From assembly GCA_015069205.1 (NCBI GenBank), contig SVIZ01000014.1, positions 1-45,759 of the forward strand: 45,759 nt of DNA. The letters are read 5' to 3'. Position 1 is the stretch's first letter; every line of letters begins with the position of its first letter. The stretch comes from Oscillospiraceae bacterium. GTDB taxonomy: Bacteria; Bacillota; Clostridia; Saccharofermentanales; Saccharofermentanaceae. Of the stretch, positions 16,462 through 25,167 are shown piece by piece. Below the pieces are notes generated by a model. It was given only the letters and a program-made list of their open reading frames with translations, had not been told where the DNA came from and searched no databases. A program made the translations under genes and the position numbers.

Positions 16462-18009
16462 TTAAGACGGAAGGATATAGTATTCAGTTCCGCAGACAAC
16501 CACCAGATAAGAATCGGAAATGACTATCCCGGTCCGGTTGATATAACCGTGTATCGCATCAACATCAATCGTTCCAATCAGAACATCCGTATCCGGATCA
16601 TCCCGCCTGTAAACTTCAAGAAGCCTCGTATCCCAATTTATTCTGGCATAATATAAAACACCGTTATAGACGTTATAATCCACGACTGTTCCGAAAACAC
16701 TGTTGTGGTATGAGTCTTCCCAGGTCCATGATTCGTTATGCCATTTCCTTTCGAGGATCTGAAGTTGTTCGGTATATTCATGCTCATAACAAACATCACC
16801 ATATACAACATGATAGAAATTGTTGTAGTCGACGATCAGACCGTTATAGAGAGTTTCGCGGTCTCCGCTTCTGTCATAAAATGACGACGTAAGACTAATA
16901 TTCCATGCATATCTGTAAACCGAAGCCGGATCGGGATATCCATCGACAACATTGATACAGTAAATTTCATAGTACGCATGGTTTATTGCTGATCTCGAAA
17001 GCATGAATATCCTGTTGTCTCTCATACCAATAAGCAAGGCATCAAATAAATAAATCCCGACACTACCGGCAAAAGAATCCGAATAAAGCTCTCTTACCTC
17101 ACCTGTCTTGATGTTAAGCGTGCAGAGTTTGAAGTTACTGTTTTCTTTTGTCATTGACGGAGCAATATAAACATCTTCCCAGAAGCCGGGATACTTAAGG
17201 TAGTAGATAAGATCACCGTTTACCACCAGATTGTGATCTGCGATAAAAGCCGCTTTATCCAGCACTTCCCTGCTTCCGTCTCCACCGATCTTCACAATAC
17301 CGTATTCATTATCAGAAAGCTTCTGTACACAGTAAACAACATCATCTATGGATACTGCGCCTCTCAGAAAATTACCGGTCTGAACAGAAGCAGAAGGATC
17401 ACATCCAAAAACGTCTTTATTGTAAGCATCATAACTCTGCTTTATCAAAACAACCCTGGTCATCATTACCATAAGGACAAGGAAAAGAACAAAGCTGATA
17501 ATAGCCGGAAGGTAAAAAGCTATCTTGAGCTTAACCTTATTCTTCAGGAACTTAACAATATTAGCAACTCCGCAAATAAGGAACCAAAGTCCGGCTGCGG
17601 AATACATGACCAAAGCAAAACCTTTATTTGTCGGCTTAACGGAAAATCTGAACACCGCACAAACATAATAGACGAACAGTATTACGGCTGACCAGCAAGA
17701 AACGGCCTCGCATATCGCCCCTGCTTTTGCTTTCCCTTTTACAAGAAATACCAAGCTGAAAACATCAAGGCATATGACCAGCACCAGCGATGCTATAAAC
17801 AGCACCTGCATTCCTGTAAAAGGGACAACATTTGCAGAAGTCGAAAATATCGTAAACCTCGACAGCGTGGAACTCAGGTCAAACGGTGTGCCTTTCACCA
17901 AAAGAGTAATAATGTACGATACAGCTATAAGAATCGAAACGACTTTCGAAAAATAAAAGTCATTCGCATCAAAAGAATCCTGTTTCTTTTCTGATTGTGT
18001 TTCGCTCAT
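16462..18009 (-). CDS. Membrane protein with extracytoplasmic repeat (propeller-like) domain
   Basis: A 515-residue protein. Five predicted helices lie at about 22-42, 66-88, 99-120, 130-150 and 162-186; the remaining 325 residues are polar with recurring short motifs such as YYLKYPGFWEDVYIA and LYNGLIVDYNNFYHVVYGD, the pattern of DUF5050-type propeller domains in clostridial proteins. It probably displays a beta-propeller outside the cell. No enzyme motif is visible; function unknown. Confidence 0.68.
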   Translation of the reverse strand: MSETQSEKKQDSFDANDFYFSKVVSILIAVSYIITLLVKGTPFDLSSTLSRFTIFSTSANVVPFTGMQVLFIASLVLVICLDVFSLVFLVKGKAKAGAICEAVSCWSAVILFVYYVCAVFRFSVKPTNKGFALVMYSAAGLWFLICGVANIVKFLKNKVKLKIAFYLPAIISFVLFLVLMVMMTRVVLIKQSYDAYNKDVFGCDPSASVQTGNFLRGAVSIDDVVYCVQKLSDNEYGIVKIGGDGSREVLDKAAFIADHNLVVNGDLIYYLKYPGFWEDVYIAPSMTKENSNFKLCTLNIKTGEVRELYSDSFAGSVGIYLFDALLIGMRDNRIFMLSRSAINHAYYEIYCINVVDGYPDPASVYRYAWNISLTSSFYDRSGDRETLYNGLIVDYNNFYHVVYGDVCYEHEYTEQLQILERKWHNESWTWEDSYHNSVFGTVVDYNVYNGVLYYARINWDTRLLEVYRRDDPDTDVLIGTIDVDAIHGYINRTGIVISDSYLVVVCGTEYYILPS

Positions 18010-18040
18010 TTATCGATTCTCTTATCAGGCTCATGACTAA

Positions 18041-18487
18041 TTACTTGATCAGTCCGCCGTGGAAATAACACTCATAGATAAGTTCGCCGTTCAGCATGAT
18101 TATCTCTTTGCCCTGAAACCATTCATAGTTGCCGTCGATGCTGCACTTATATGTGTAACCGCCGTTTGAATATTCATCAGGTCCTCTGAAAGGCTTGTCT
18201 TCAGGAACGCGAAGTAGAGCTTCCTTAAGGAAATCTCCGCTGAAGTTATCACCTGTTACTCTGCCGACATAGTTCATGCTCCAGACTGGAACATCTGATA
18301 TCCACAGAGCTTCCTCGCCTGCAAACTTATCTCCTCCGAGATAAGTGTCGTAATACATGTATTCGCCGTCTTTATAGATAAGGTCATGAGACTTAACCCG
18401 TGAGGATTCAGTCTCTGCGCCTTTGCCTGCATAAGTCGTCTTCTTGGCCGTGATCAGAAAATCAACTAAGTTCTTATCCATGTTCAT
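18041..18487 (-). CDS. DUF5680 family protein
   Basis: A 148-residue protein. Residues about 10-30 (FLITAKKTTYAGKG) and the C-terminal WFQGKEIIMLNGELIYE are the DUF5680 hallmark. The ATG at 18487 has GAGGG 7 bases upstream; that ribosome site lies in the last codons of mnmA, which ends only 2 bases earlier, so the two genes are co-transcribed. The upstream reading to 18526 is a shadow of mnmA. Family function unknown; some members stand next to transcription regulators. Confidence 0.8.
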   Translation of the reverse strand: MNMDKNLVDFLITAKKTTYAGKGAETESSRVKSHDLIYKDGEYMYYDTYLGGDKFAGEEALWISDVPVWSMNYVGRVTGDNFSGDFLKEALLRVPEDKPFRGPDEYSNGGYTYKCSIDGNYEWFQGKEIIMLNGELIYECYFHGGLIK

Positions 18488-18489
18488 GC

Positions 18490-19566
18490 TTATTCCCTCA
18501 CTATTAGTCCGCCGCCGACAACGCATCCGTTCTCATCGTAGAACACAGCCGACTGCCCCGGGGAGACTCCCTTTACCGCTTCATCGAGAGTTACTTTAAC
18601 CCGTCCGTCAGAAAGCATTTCGAGAGTTGCGGGGCGCTCAGTCTGATGGTAACGGGCCTTGGCAAGACATCTTACTTTATCGCCTGCATTCATCTCCGGA
18701 ATGCTTAAGAAATTAACTTCTCTGCAGAGGAATGTATCGCACATAAGAGCAGCTTCGGTGCCCAGTACGACAGTGTTGTTTTTAGTGTCGATCTTAGTGA
18801 CAAATGCAGGATATCCAAGCGCTATGCCGAGACCTTTACGCTGGCCTACTGTGTATTGGTAAATGCCTTTGTGCCTGCCTAAGACATTGCCGTCTTCATC
18901 GACGAAGTTTCCTTCTGCGGGGATCGGCTTGTCGGTATTCTCACAAATGAAATCAGAATATCTGCCCTCTGTTACAAAGCAGATCTCCTGCGAATCTTCT
19001 TTGTGAGCGCAGGGCAGTCCTGCTTCTTCTGCGATCTTTCTGACTTCGTCTTTGGTGTATTTTCCGAGAGGCATCAGCGTGCGTGAGAGCTGTTCCTGTG
19101 AAAGCTTATAGAGCATGTATGTCTGGTCTTTTGCAATGTGCGCTGCCTTGCGGACAGAGTATCTTCCGTTGGGAAGTTTCTCGATGAATGCGTAGTGGCC
19201 TGTCGCTACATATTGGGCCTCGAAAATATCGGCAAGCTCCATGAGCTTTGCCCACTTAACGTATCTGTTGCACTCGATGCAGGGATTAGGTGTCAAACCT
19301 TCAAGATAAGCATCTACAAAAGGCGTAACTACCTTCTGCCTGAAAAGCGATGTGCAGTTATGCGGATGGTATCTGATATCAAGGATCTCACAGATGCGTC
19401 TTGCTTCATCGATCTCACAGCACCTGCTGTCGCCCTCTTCTTCAGAGCCCCAGGTGCGGAGCGTAACGCCAATAACTTCATAGCCCTGCTGCTTCAATAG
19501 TAAAGCTGCAACAGCGCTGTCAACTCCGCCCGACATTCCGACAATAACTTTAGTCACCGGCCACAC
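18490..19566 (-). CDS. mnmA: tRNA-specific 2-thiouridylase MnmA
   Basis: A 358-residue enzyme that puts sulfur on U34 of Lys, Glu and Gln tRNAs. The PP-loop GMSGGVDSAVAA begins at about residue 10; the catalytic cysteines lie in NPCIECNRYVKW (about residue 98) and in EDSQEICFV (about residue 195). Start is a GTG with AAGGA 5 bases upstream. It needs persulfide sulfur from a cysteine desulfurase such as the IscS gene in this window, though the two are not linked. DUF5680 follows in the same operon. Confidence 0.95.
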   Translation of the reverse strand: MWPVTKVIVGMSGGVDSAVAALLLKQQGYEVIGVTLRTWGSEEEGDSRCCEIDEARRICEILDIRYHPHNCTSLFRQKVVTPFVDAYLEGLTPNPCIECNRYVKWAKLMELADIFEAQYVATGHYAFIEKLPNGRYSVRKAAHIAKDQTYMLYKLSQEQLSRTLMPLGKYTKDEVRKIAEEAGLPCAHKEDSQEICFVTEGRYSDFICENTDKPIPAEGNFVDEDGNVLGRHKGIYQYTVGQRKGLGIALGYPAFVTKIDTKNNTVVLGTEAALMCDTFLCREVNFLSIPEMNAGDKVRCLAKARYHQTERPATLEMLSDGRVKVTLDEAVKGVSPGQSAVFYDENGCVVGGGLIVRE

Positions 19567-19618
19567 TCTTTCCTTAAAGATTTACCGCCTGCTATTGTTT
19601 CACATTTATCGGGATAGT

Positions 19619-20248
19619 TCAAACCTTTTGGTAATCAAGTCTTACGAGAGCCTTACCATTGGGAAGCGTCTCGCAAGCATGCAAAACAAGAGAATAACCG
19701 ATTTCTTTCATTGCATCAGTCAGAGCATTTTCTTCCATCTGGTGATGGACTTCATCAAGTCTGTCGAACGCATGAAGATAGGGAGAATCTGATACCCACT
19801 GTTTCTCGTCAGTGTTGATCTGGATCACGCATGAGACATACTTGGGACCGATCTTAGCGACCGCTTTTTCGAAAGCCTCATAACCGATATATTCGATAAG
19901 AAGATTTGCGATGACAAGCTCAGCGTGCGGAAGTTTATCCGCATCTTTTGTCAGGTCGATGCATAAGCATTTAAGAACACCGGCAAGATCTTTATAACGC
20001 TCTGATACCACACGGAGATAATCTTCATTTATGTCTACGCCGAAGACGGTCTCGTATTTATCCGGGCTTACGTGTTCCAGGCCGTTTCCGCCTGCTATGC
20101 CAAGCACCATTGCGGTTGAGACCGGATAGTCTCCGAACTGTTTTTTCATCATGGAATTCATCGTCTGAAGCTGCATAACGTTATCCAGCTTCATGTGATT
20201 CTCATAATCTGCAAGATCGATTTCTTTCCACGGATTATTCATGATCAA
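19619..20248 (-). CDS. Class I SAM-dependent methyltransferase
   Basis: A 209-residue Rossmann-fold methyltransferase. The SAM-binding motif I reads AMVLGIAGGNGLEH (about residue 46), followed by FGVDINEDYL (motif II acidic residue) and DLTKDADKLPHAELVIANLLIEY. The start may be TTG at 20248 (AAGGGG 8 bases before) or ATG at 20242; it overlaps the end of the flavodoxin gene by 4 bases. Substrate unknown. Confidence 0.82.
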   Translation of the reverse strand: MIMNNPWKEIDLADYENHMKLDNVMQLQTMNSMMKKQFGDYPVSTAMVLGIAGGNGLEHVSPDKYETVFGVDINEDYLRVVSERYKDLAGVLKCLCIDLTKDADKLPHAELVIANLLIEYIGYEAFEKAVAKIGPKYVSCVIQINTDEKQWVSDSPYLHAFDRLDEVHHQMEENALTDAMKEIGYSLVLHACETLPNGKALVRLDYQKV

Positions 20249-20925
20249 AAAGTAATCCCCTTAAGCCATTCCCTGATCTCGTCTTCTGTCGCATCGCCTG
20301 CAAATCTCTGACCTTCAAGCCATCTGCCGCTGCCTGCATGTTCAGCAAGGATCTCAGCACTCTGACCGATTCCGCTGCTGCCTGATGTACAGAAAGGAAT
20401 GACTACCGCATCACCAAAATCATAAGATTCAACAAATGTATCCATGATCCTCGGAGCCTGCGAAAACCAGATCGGGTAACCGATAAATATAATGCTGTAT
20501 CCTTCAAGAGAGATCGGATCCCCGCTTATCTGCGGCCTGAAATCAGGATCGTTCTGTTCGATGGAACTTCTGCTGTTTGCATCAGTCCAGTCACAGTCTG
20601 CTTCCGAATAAGGCTCGAAAGGAAGTATCTCGTAGAAATCTGCTCCGGTCATGGAAACGATATGTTCCGCTACTGCTTTTGTATTTCCCGTACATGAGAA
20701 TACAACTACCAGTGTATCTGAATTGGCAACATATTCTCTGCTCGTTACAGAAGAAGTTACTTCTGCAACTTCTTCAGAAACAGATTCTGATTCTGTCGTT
20801 GCATCTTCCAAAGAAAATTCATCAATTACTGTCTTGGCATCAGCAGACATTCCGGCTGTTGCACATGAAGACAAAGCCACGCACAGAGACAGTGAACATA
20901 TAATCAAAAACAGTCGCTTAAACAT
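20245..20925 (-). CDS. Membrane-anchored flavodoxin-family lipoprotein
   Basis: A 226-residue protein starting at ATG 20925 with GGGGG 6 bases upstream; longer frames are not supported. The signal sequence has a lipobox LSSC near residue 21, so the protein is a lipoprotein. From about residue 62 it is a flavodoxin-4-type domain: VVVFSCTGNTKAVAEHI (FMN phosphate loop) and later IIFIGYPIWFSQAP and FCTSGSSGIGQS. Outside-facing electron transfer is the inference. Its stop overlaps the methyltransferase start. Confidence 0.85.
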   Translation of the reverse strand: MFKRLFLIICSLSLCVALSSCATAGMSADAKTVIDEFSLEDATTESESVSEEVAEVTSSVTSREYVANSDTLVVVFSCTGNTKAVAEHIVSMTGADFYEILPFEPYSEADCDWTDANSRSSIEQNDPDFRPQISGDPISLEGYSIIFIGYPIWFSQAPRIMDTFVESYDFGDAVVIPFCTSGSSGIGQSAEILAEHAGSGRWLEGQRFAGDATEDEIREWLKGITF

Positions 20926-20971
20926 ACATACCCCCACGAAAAACCAAGCAAGGATATTATAACGGCTCGAA

Positions 20972-21015
20972 AACAAAAATATAAGGCGGAATCGCTCAAA
21001 ATAAGCCATTCCGCC
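20972..21015 (-). terminator. Terminator of the metQ operon
   Basis: On the minus strand GGCGGAAT (21008-21015) pairs perfectly with ATTCCGCC (20985-20992), followed by TTATATTTTTGTTTTC. It lies 80 bases after the CMD-family gene, so it ends the transcript that begins at the 24 kb leader. Confidence 0.75.
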
Positions 21016-21094
21016 TAAATATTTAGTTCTCTGAATCTTCTAAAAACATTTTAAGTTTTCGTCAGATTTTTCGATAATGAATTGTCGTAATTTA

Positions 21095-21649
21095 TTACTT
21101 GATGTTCTCTCTCCATGTTGCGGGCTTGAACTCGTCGAGCAACGGGAGGAGGCGCTTATCAACGTCGATCTTGAATACTGCGTTGAAGTTGTTTGTTGCG
21201 ATCATCTGACCTGCGAAGCCGACGATGACAACGAGCTCCTGATCGTTGAAGAACTTTCTGAGCTTGTCGAAAAGTTCATCAGATACTGCTGTCGGGTTCT
21301 TTACATACTGCTCAGCGAGTTCGGCAAGGACTGTCTCCTTCTCATCGTAAACGAGGTTAGCCGGATCGAGACCCAAGCCCTTAACGTCACTGATGAAGAA
21401 GAGTGAGCAGAGCTGGCATGAGTTTGTTGTAGAGATCTTGTGAGCATAGAGGATCGCATCCTTTTCGCCGATTACTTCAACGAGTCTCTTCCATGATGTG
21501 TACCAAGCCATGTATGCATCGTATGTTGCTGCATCGTTAAGAAGTCCCTTCTTCATGTTGGTAACTGCGTTTCTTCCTGCGAGCTCGTCATAGCGTTCCT
21601 TCTCTGCACCTGTTGCTTCATTCTGTTCTACCAATTTGATTCTGGCCAT
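21095..21649 (-). CDS. Carboxymuconolactone decarboxylase/AhpD-like protein
   Basis: A 184-residue protein of the CMD/AhpD superfamily. A CxxC redox motif occurs as NSCQLCSLFF at about residue 108, which fits a peroxidase-type thiol pair; the surrounding KISTTN and helical layout match. It could be a thiol-dependent hydroperoxidase or a decarboxylase. AAAAGGAG precedes the ATG. It is the third gene after metQ and the alcohol dehydrogenase, in the cysteine-leader operon. Confidence 0.8.
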   Translation of the reverse strand: MARIKLVEQNEATGAEKERYDELAGRNAVTNMKKGLLNDAATYDAYMAWYTSWKRLVEVIGEKDAILYAHKISTTNSCQLCSLFFISDVKGLGLDPANLVYDEKETVLAELAEQYVKNPTAVSDELFDKLRKFFNDQELVVIVGFAGQMIATNNFNAVFKIDVDKRLLPLLDEFKPATWRENIK

Positions 21650-21689
21650 TTTGTGTTTCTCCTTTTTGCGTTTTTTCTCTCGGTGTTTT

Positions 21690-22850
21690 TTATAGTGCGA
21701 TCTTTAAGATCTCTACTATCTTCTGTGAATCGAGCGGAACATAGTGTCCGACGTTGCCGCCCTTTGTTGCGCGCTGTGCCATTACTTCGAAATCCTTGTC
21801 ATCGATTCCGAGTTCGGAAAGATGAGTCTTGATCCCAAGTTTCTTGAAGAACTTCTCGAGTTCGTCTGATAAAAGAAGCGCGCGTTCTTTCTCTGAATAG
21901 TCGTACGGATCTTTTCCGTAGACTCTGCTTGCGAGGAGTGCAAGTCTCCAGGGCTTGATGTCAGCAATGTACTTAGTCCAAGCCGTGAAGACGATCGCCA
22001 TTCCTTCTCCGTGTGTGATGTTGTATTGTGCAGAGAGTTCGTGCTCGATACGGTGTGATCCCCAGTCTGCCGCTCTTCCGGCATCAAGGAAATTATTGTG
22101 TGCTACTGATGCGAGCCACTGTATCTCTGCTCTTGCGTTGATGTTCGTAGGGTCTTCGATAAGTCTGTCTGCATTTACGAGTAATGCTCTTACGGCACCT
22201 TCGATAAGGTAGTCTGTCGTATCGGAATTCTTCTCATCAGAGAAATATCTTTCGAGAAGGTGTGACAACACGTCTGCGATTCCGACGAAAGTCTGATATG
22301 AAGGAAGGTTTACTGTGTACTTCGGGTTCATGATCGCGAACTTGGGGATGATGCGGTCATCTTCAAAACCTTTCTTCCACTCACCGTATGAGAGGATCGC
22401 GCAGTTGGACGTCTCGGAACCGCTCGATGCCGTTGTTGCGATTACTCCGATACCAAGGACCTGCTCGGGAGTAACACCCTTGTCGAAGAAATCCCAGACA
22501 TCGCCATCGTACGGTATACCGAGAGCTATCGCCTTTGCAGTGTCGATGGAGCTGCCACCGCCGACTGCGAGAACGAAGTCAACTTTATCTTCCTTGCCCT
22601 TTGCGACAAGCTTTCTGACAAGCTCGATGGACGGATTTGGTACTACTTCACCGCTCTCAGAGAACTTGATTCCGAGTTCTTTTACTGCGTCTGTGATGAC
22701 GTCGTAAATACCCAGTGTTTTAATGAAGTCTCCGCTGTATACCAATAGGAGTGAACTGACTTTATGTTGCGATAAAAGAGACTTCAATTTCTTTTCGCTG
22801 TCCTCGCCGAAAACTATTTTCGCGGGGTTGTAATACTCAAATCCGATCAT
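21690..22850 (-). CDS. Iron-containing alcohol dehydrogenase (BdhA/YqhD type)
   Basis: A 386-residue group III Fe-ADH. The NAD-binding VLAVGGGSSIDTAKAIALG lies at about residue 97, and metal ligands come from IADVLSHLLERYF and from the HEL...HGEGMAIVF segment near residues 262-278. It oxidises alcohols or reduces aldehydes and uses NADP(H) in most relatives. It follows metQ by 24 bases, so they form one transcript that responds to the cysteine leader. Confidence 0.9.
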   Translation of the reverse strand: MIGFEYYNPAKIVFGEDSEKKLKSLLSQHKVSSLLLVYSGDFIKTLGIYDVITDAVKELGIKFSESGEVVPNPSIELVRKLVAKGKEDKVDFVLAVGGGSSIDTAKAIALGIPYDGDVWDFFDKGVTPEQVLGIGVIATTASSGSETSNCAILSYGEWKKGFEDDRIIPKFAIMNPKYTVNLPSYQTFVGIADVLSHLLERYFSDEKNSDTTDYLIEGAVRALLVNADRLIEDPTNINARAEIQWLASVAHNNFLDAGRAADWGSHRIEHELSAQYNITHGEGMAIVFTAWTKYIADIKPWRLALLASRVYGKDPYDYSEKERALLLSDELEKFFKKLGIKTHLSELGIDDKDFEVMAQRATKGGNVGHYVPLDSQKIVEILKIAL

Positions 22851-22874
22851 CGTGCTTATCTCCTGTAAATCTGA

Positions 22875-23738
22875 TTAACCGAAAAGAGGTACTACTGCAC
22901 CGTCATATGTATCTTTGATGAACTTTGCAACTTCAGGTCCCTGAAGAACTTCAACAAGAGCCTTAACTGCCGGATCATTTGCCTTAGCAGGTGATGTTGC
23001 GATGATGTTGCCGTATGTCTGTGCTGCAAGACCGTCGTTAGCCTCTACTGCGAGTGCCTCACTTACGTGGAGACCGCCCTCGATTGCGTAGTTACCGTTG
23101 ATGACTGCTACATCTACGTCAGGGAGTGCTGCAACGAGCTGCTCAGGTGCGAGTTCCTTGAACTGGATGTTAAGAGGATTCTCTACGATGTCTTCTACTG
23201 TTGCATTGATTCCTGCATCGTCCTTGAGCTTGATGATGCCCTCCTGCGCGAGGAGGAGAAGTGCTCTTGCTTCGTTTGTTACGTTGTTGGGAACTGCGAT
23301 CACTGCGCCATCCTGAAGGTCCTTAAGATCTTTTACTCTGCCTGCATAGATGCCGAAGGGTTCATAGTGGACTGCGCCAACTGAAACAAGATCTGAACCG
23401 TTTTCTTTATTGAACTGTTCGAGGTAAGGAACGTGCTGAAAATAGTTTGCGTCAAGTGAGCCTTCGATAACGCCTGTGTTAGGTGTAACGGAATCTTCAA
23501 GTCTTACGATCTCGAGTGTGATTCCCTGCTCTGCAAGGATCGGCTTTGCAACTTCCAAGATCTCTGCGTGAGGTGTGATGTTTGCGCCTACCGTAAGAAC
23601 GACTGCTTCAGCCTGTGCTGCTGTGCCTGCATCCGAGCTTGCTACTGTTGCTGCATTTGTCTTAGCGCAAGATGCGAATGATCCTGTAAGTGCGAGTAAA
23701 AGTCCTGCGGCGATTGCCTTCTTAAATATGTTCTTCAT
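22875..23738 (-). CDS. metQ: MetQ/NlpA-family substrate-binding lipoprotein
   Basis: A 287-residue protein with a lipoprotein signal (lipobox SFASC near residue 24). Mature motifs: ANYFQHVPYLEQFN, GRVKDLKDLQDGAVIAVPNNVTN and AVINGNYAIEGG, the typical MetQ periplasmic-binding order. Its partner subunits MetN and MetI are encoded 9 kb away in the other cysteine-leader operon. It binds methionine or a related thio-amino acid outside the cell. AAGGAG precedes the ATG. The gene follows a 41-codon leader and terminator. Confidence 0.92.
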   Translation of the reverse strand: MKNIFKKAIAAGLLLALTGSFASCAKTNAATVASSDAGTAAQAEAVVLTVGANITPHAEILEVAKPILAEQGITLEIVRLEDSVTPNTGVIEGSLDANYFQHVPYLEQFNKENGSDLVSVGAVHYEPFGIYAGRVKDLKDLQDGAVIAVPNNVTNEARALLLLAQEGIIKLKDDAGINATVEDIVENPLNIQFKELAPEQLVAALPDVDVAVINGNYAIEGGLHVSEALAVEANDGLAAQTYGNIIATSPAKANDPAVKALVEVLQGPEVAKFIKDTYDGAVVPLFG

Positions 23739-23801
23739 TTTGTGTGTTCTCCTTAGTTTGTGTTTTTTCTTTCGCTTTAAGATTGATTTTGTTTTGGCAT
23801 A

Positions 23802-23832
23802 AAAATGCCCGGGTCAGATTTATCTCCCGGGC
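23802..23832 (-). terminator. Attenuation terminator before metQ
   Basis: On the minus strand GCCCGGG (23826-23832) pairs with CCCGGGC (23807-23813), followed by ATTTTTATG. The 5' arm and its flank (23824-23831) are also complementary, over 8 bases, to CTCCCGGG within the leader peptide ORF (23927-23934), so terminator and antiterminator are mutually exclusive. Confidence 0.7.
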
Positions 23833-23864
23833 GCATGGCATATCTTCAAATGCAAGTTACTGCT

Positions 23865-23987
23865 TTAACATCGATCGTTCTCAAGGCGTGAGGAATTGTA
23901 TCCTGCGCCCTGTGCCATATTGCGCACCCGGGAGCTGAACATTCGACAACACATCATGATCGTTGTTCTGTTATCTGTTCTATACAT
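23865..23987 (-). CDS. Cysteine leader peptide of the metQ operon (40 residues)
   Basis: ATG at 23987 with AGGAGGAG 6-8 bases upstream, TAA at 23865-23867. Codons 11-14 read Met-Met-Cys-Cys, then Arg-Met; the last codon before the stop is Cys. The peptide shares a 15-base identical core with the leader at 35541-35639. The antiterminator arm starts 11 bases after the second Cys codon, the distance at which a ribosome stalled on scarce Cys-tRNA would leave it free. No known domain. Confidence 0.72.
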   Translation of the reverse strand: MYRTDNRTTIMMCCRMFSSRVRNMAQGAGYNSSRLENDRC

Positions 23988-24018
23988 TTCTCACTCCTCC
24001 TTTCGTTGTGATGGCGAT

Positions 24019-24054
24019 ACTTTACTACTACAAACCTACCGTGTCAATAGGTTT
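24019..24054 (-). promoter_or_regulatory. Promoter and shared operator for metQ leader
   Basis: On the minus strand, TTGACA (24042-24047), 17 bases, TAAAGT (24019-24024). The -35 lies inside a perfect palindrome: arms AAACCTA and TAGGTTT (24032-24038 and 24048-24054) with a 9-base centre. The same palindrome, in the same register, is at 25183-25203, 35687-35709 and 37353-37375. Confidence 0.72.
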
Positions 24055-24113
24055 ATTGAAAATATTTTTCGTTGTCTCGTGAAATGCTTCTGCGAATACC
24101 GTTACGCCCTCTA

Positions 24114-24360
24114 AAAAAATCAAGTAAAAGTACAGGTGGATCCTGACATATACCGTGATTTTTTTCGAATCCGCTCGAAAAGTACGGCTGAAAGTACGGG
24201 TATAGCCGGACTTATTCCTGATTTTTGCAAAAGAAAAAGTTCAGTCTAGACTTCCGTCTACAGACTGAACTTTTAACTGAAGTTTGCCGGTATTTTTCGA
24301 AAAGTTCAGTCAAAACATCCGTCTATAGACTGAACTTTTGACTGAACTTCCGCTTTTCGA
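24114..24360. repeat. Four tandem hairpin repeats in a 380-bp gap
   Basis: Four units of about 60 bases, most ending TTTTTCGA or a close variant (24114-24172, 24173-24234, 24235-24299, 24300-24360). Units 3 and 4 each hold inverted arms AAGTTCAGTC/GACTGAACTT around a core with TCCGTCTA, plus a third copy of the arm. The units at 39171-39284 have the same plan with a different arm (ATCACAGT). Nothing else coding is seen between 24013 and 24392. Confidence 0.6.
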
Positions 24361-24392
24361 GAATGGGAACGCAAGCTCGAAATAGCAAGTAT

Positions 24393-24956
24393 TCACGATA
24401 CCGCGGTCTTCTCGTTGCGCTTGTGAACTTCACTGCTTTTCGAGAGCTGGTACTTGTCGAAAAACTTGACGTACATGAGCGGCACCGCTCCAACGATGGC
24501 TGCACTTGCCTGGATGCCGTTCGGGATGACTGAACCAAGTGCTGCTTCAACACCATACATGAACGGGAGTGACTCGAATGCAAAGTATCCGGCGATCATG
24601 ATGAGCTCTGCGATTAAAGAGGCAGAGAACTTTCTGATAAATGATGTCTTGCCTTCCCTGTTTCTCTTAAGCAAAATTCCTGCGACGAGGCCCATGATAC
24701 CCTTGATCAGGAATGTTGCGACTGCGTACTGCGGATAGCCTGCGAGAAGGTCAGCAAGTGTTGAGCCGATTGCTGCCGGGACAAATGCGAATGGTCCTAA
24801 GATATATGAACTTACCAGTATTATGAAGTCACCTAAATTGATGTGCCCGATTGCTGTCGGAATGTGAAGTTCGGTACCTACAAATACCAGTGCTGCAAGC
24901 ACACCTGCGTATGCTATCTTCTTTAAGTTGTTCTTGCGATCGTCTTTACTGCTCAT
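24393..24956 (-). CDS. ECF transporter S component
   Basis: A 187-residue integral membrane protein starting at ATG 24956 (AAGGAG 8 bases upstream). It has about six helices and S-component features: GHINLGDFIILVSSYILGP, GSTLADLLAGYPQYAVATFL and a late NGIQA segment before the last helix. It would bind a vitamin-like substrate and dock on a shared energising module encoded elsewhere. It is behind a cysteine leader, so a sulfur compound such as a thiamine precursor, biotin, lipoate or a thiol is the inferred substrate; not established. Confidence 0.85.
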   Translation of the reverse strand: MSSKDDRKNNLKKIAYAGVLAALVFVGTELHIPTAIGHINLGDFIILVSSYILGPFAFVPAAIGSTLADLLAGYPQYAVATFLIKGIMGLVAGILLKRNREGKTSFIRKFSASLIAELIMIAGYFAFESLPFMYGVEAALGSVIPNGIQASAAIVGAVPLMYVKFFDKYQLSKSSEVHKRNEKTAVS

Positions 24957-24987
24957 GTTTTTATTCTCCTTTAACTTTATATTCATC

Positions 24988-25019
24988 AAAACAAAACGGG
25001 AGTTCTGATGAACTCCCGT
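24988..25019 (-). terminator. Attenuation terminator before the ECF gene
   Basis: On the minus strand ACGGGAGTTC (25010-25019) pairs perfectly with GAACTCCCGT (24996-25005) around a 4-base loop, then TTTGTTTTG. CGGGAG of the 5' arm (25013-25018) is also complementary to CTCCCG in the leader ORF (25083-25088), an antiterminator candidate of 6 bases. Confidence 0.75.
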
Positions 25020-25061
25020 ACAGTAACCTTAATAATTTGTGATCTTTAATTTATGCGTTAT

Positions 25062-25139
25062 TCAGATCACTCCGGTCATATGCGGGAGGGTGAATTTAGT
25101 ACAGCACATTAAGATCATAGTGGCATGAACGTGTCTCAT
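25062..25139 (-). CDS. Cysteine leader peptide of the ECF gene (25 residues)
   Basis: ATG at 25139 with AAGGAG 7 bases upstream; TGA at 25062-25064. The sequence reads MRHVHATMILMCCTKF and then TLPHMTGVI; Cys codons are 12 and 13. The antiterminator arm begins 12 bases after the second Cys codon. A 6-bp stem (25065-25070 with 25039-25044) overlaps the end of the ORF. The family resemblance to the other two leaders lies in the M-C-C core, the position of the arm and the operator upstream. Confidence 0.68.
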   Translation of the reverse strand: MRHVHATMILMCCTKFTLPHMTGVI

Positions 25140-25167
25140 TTTTTTCTCCTTTAATATGATTGGGATA

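Noticed and set aside
23896..24114. Plus-strand ORF antisense to the metQ leader
   Set aside because: The minus-strand leader with AGGAGG and terminator explains the region; the plus-strand frame has no ribosome site.
24013..24392. CRISPR-like array from the repeated hairpins
   Set aside because: Units are about 60 bases with inverted arms and no spacers of constant length between identical repeats; no cas genes nearby.
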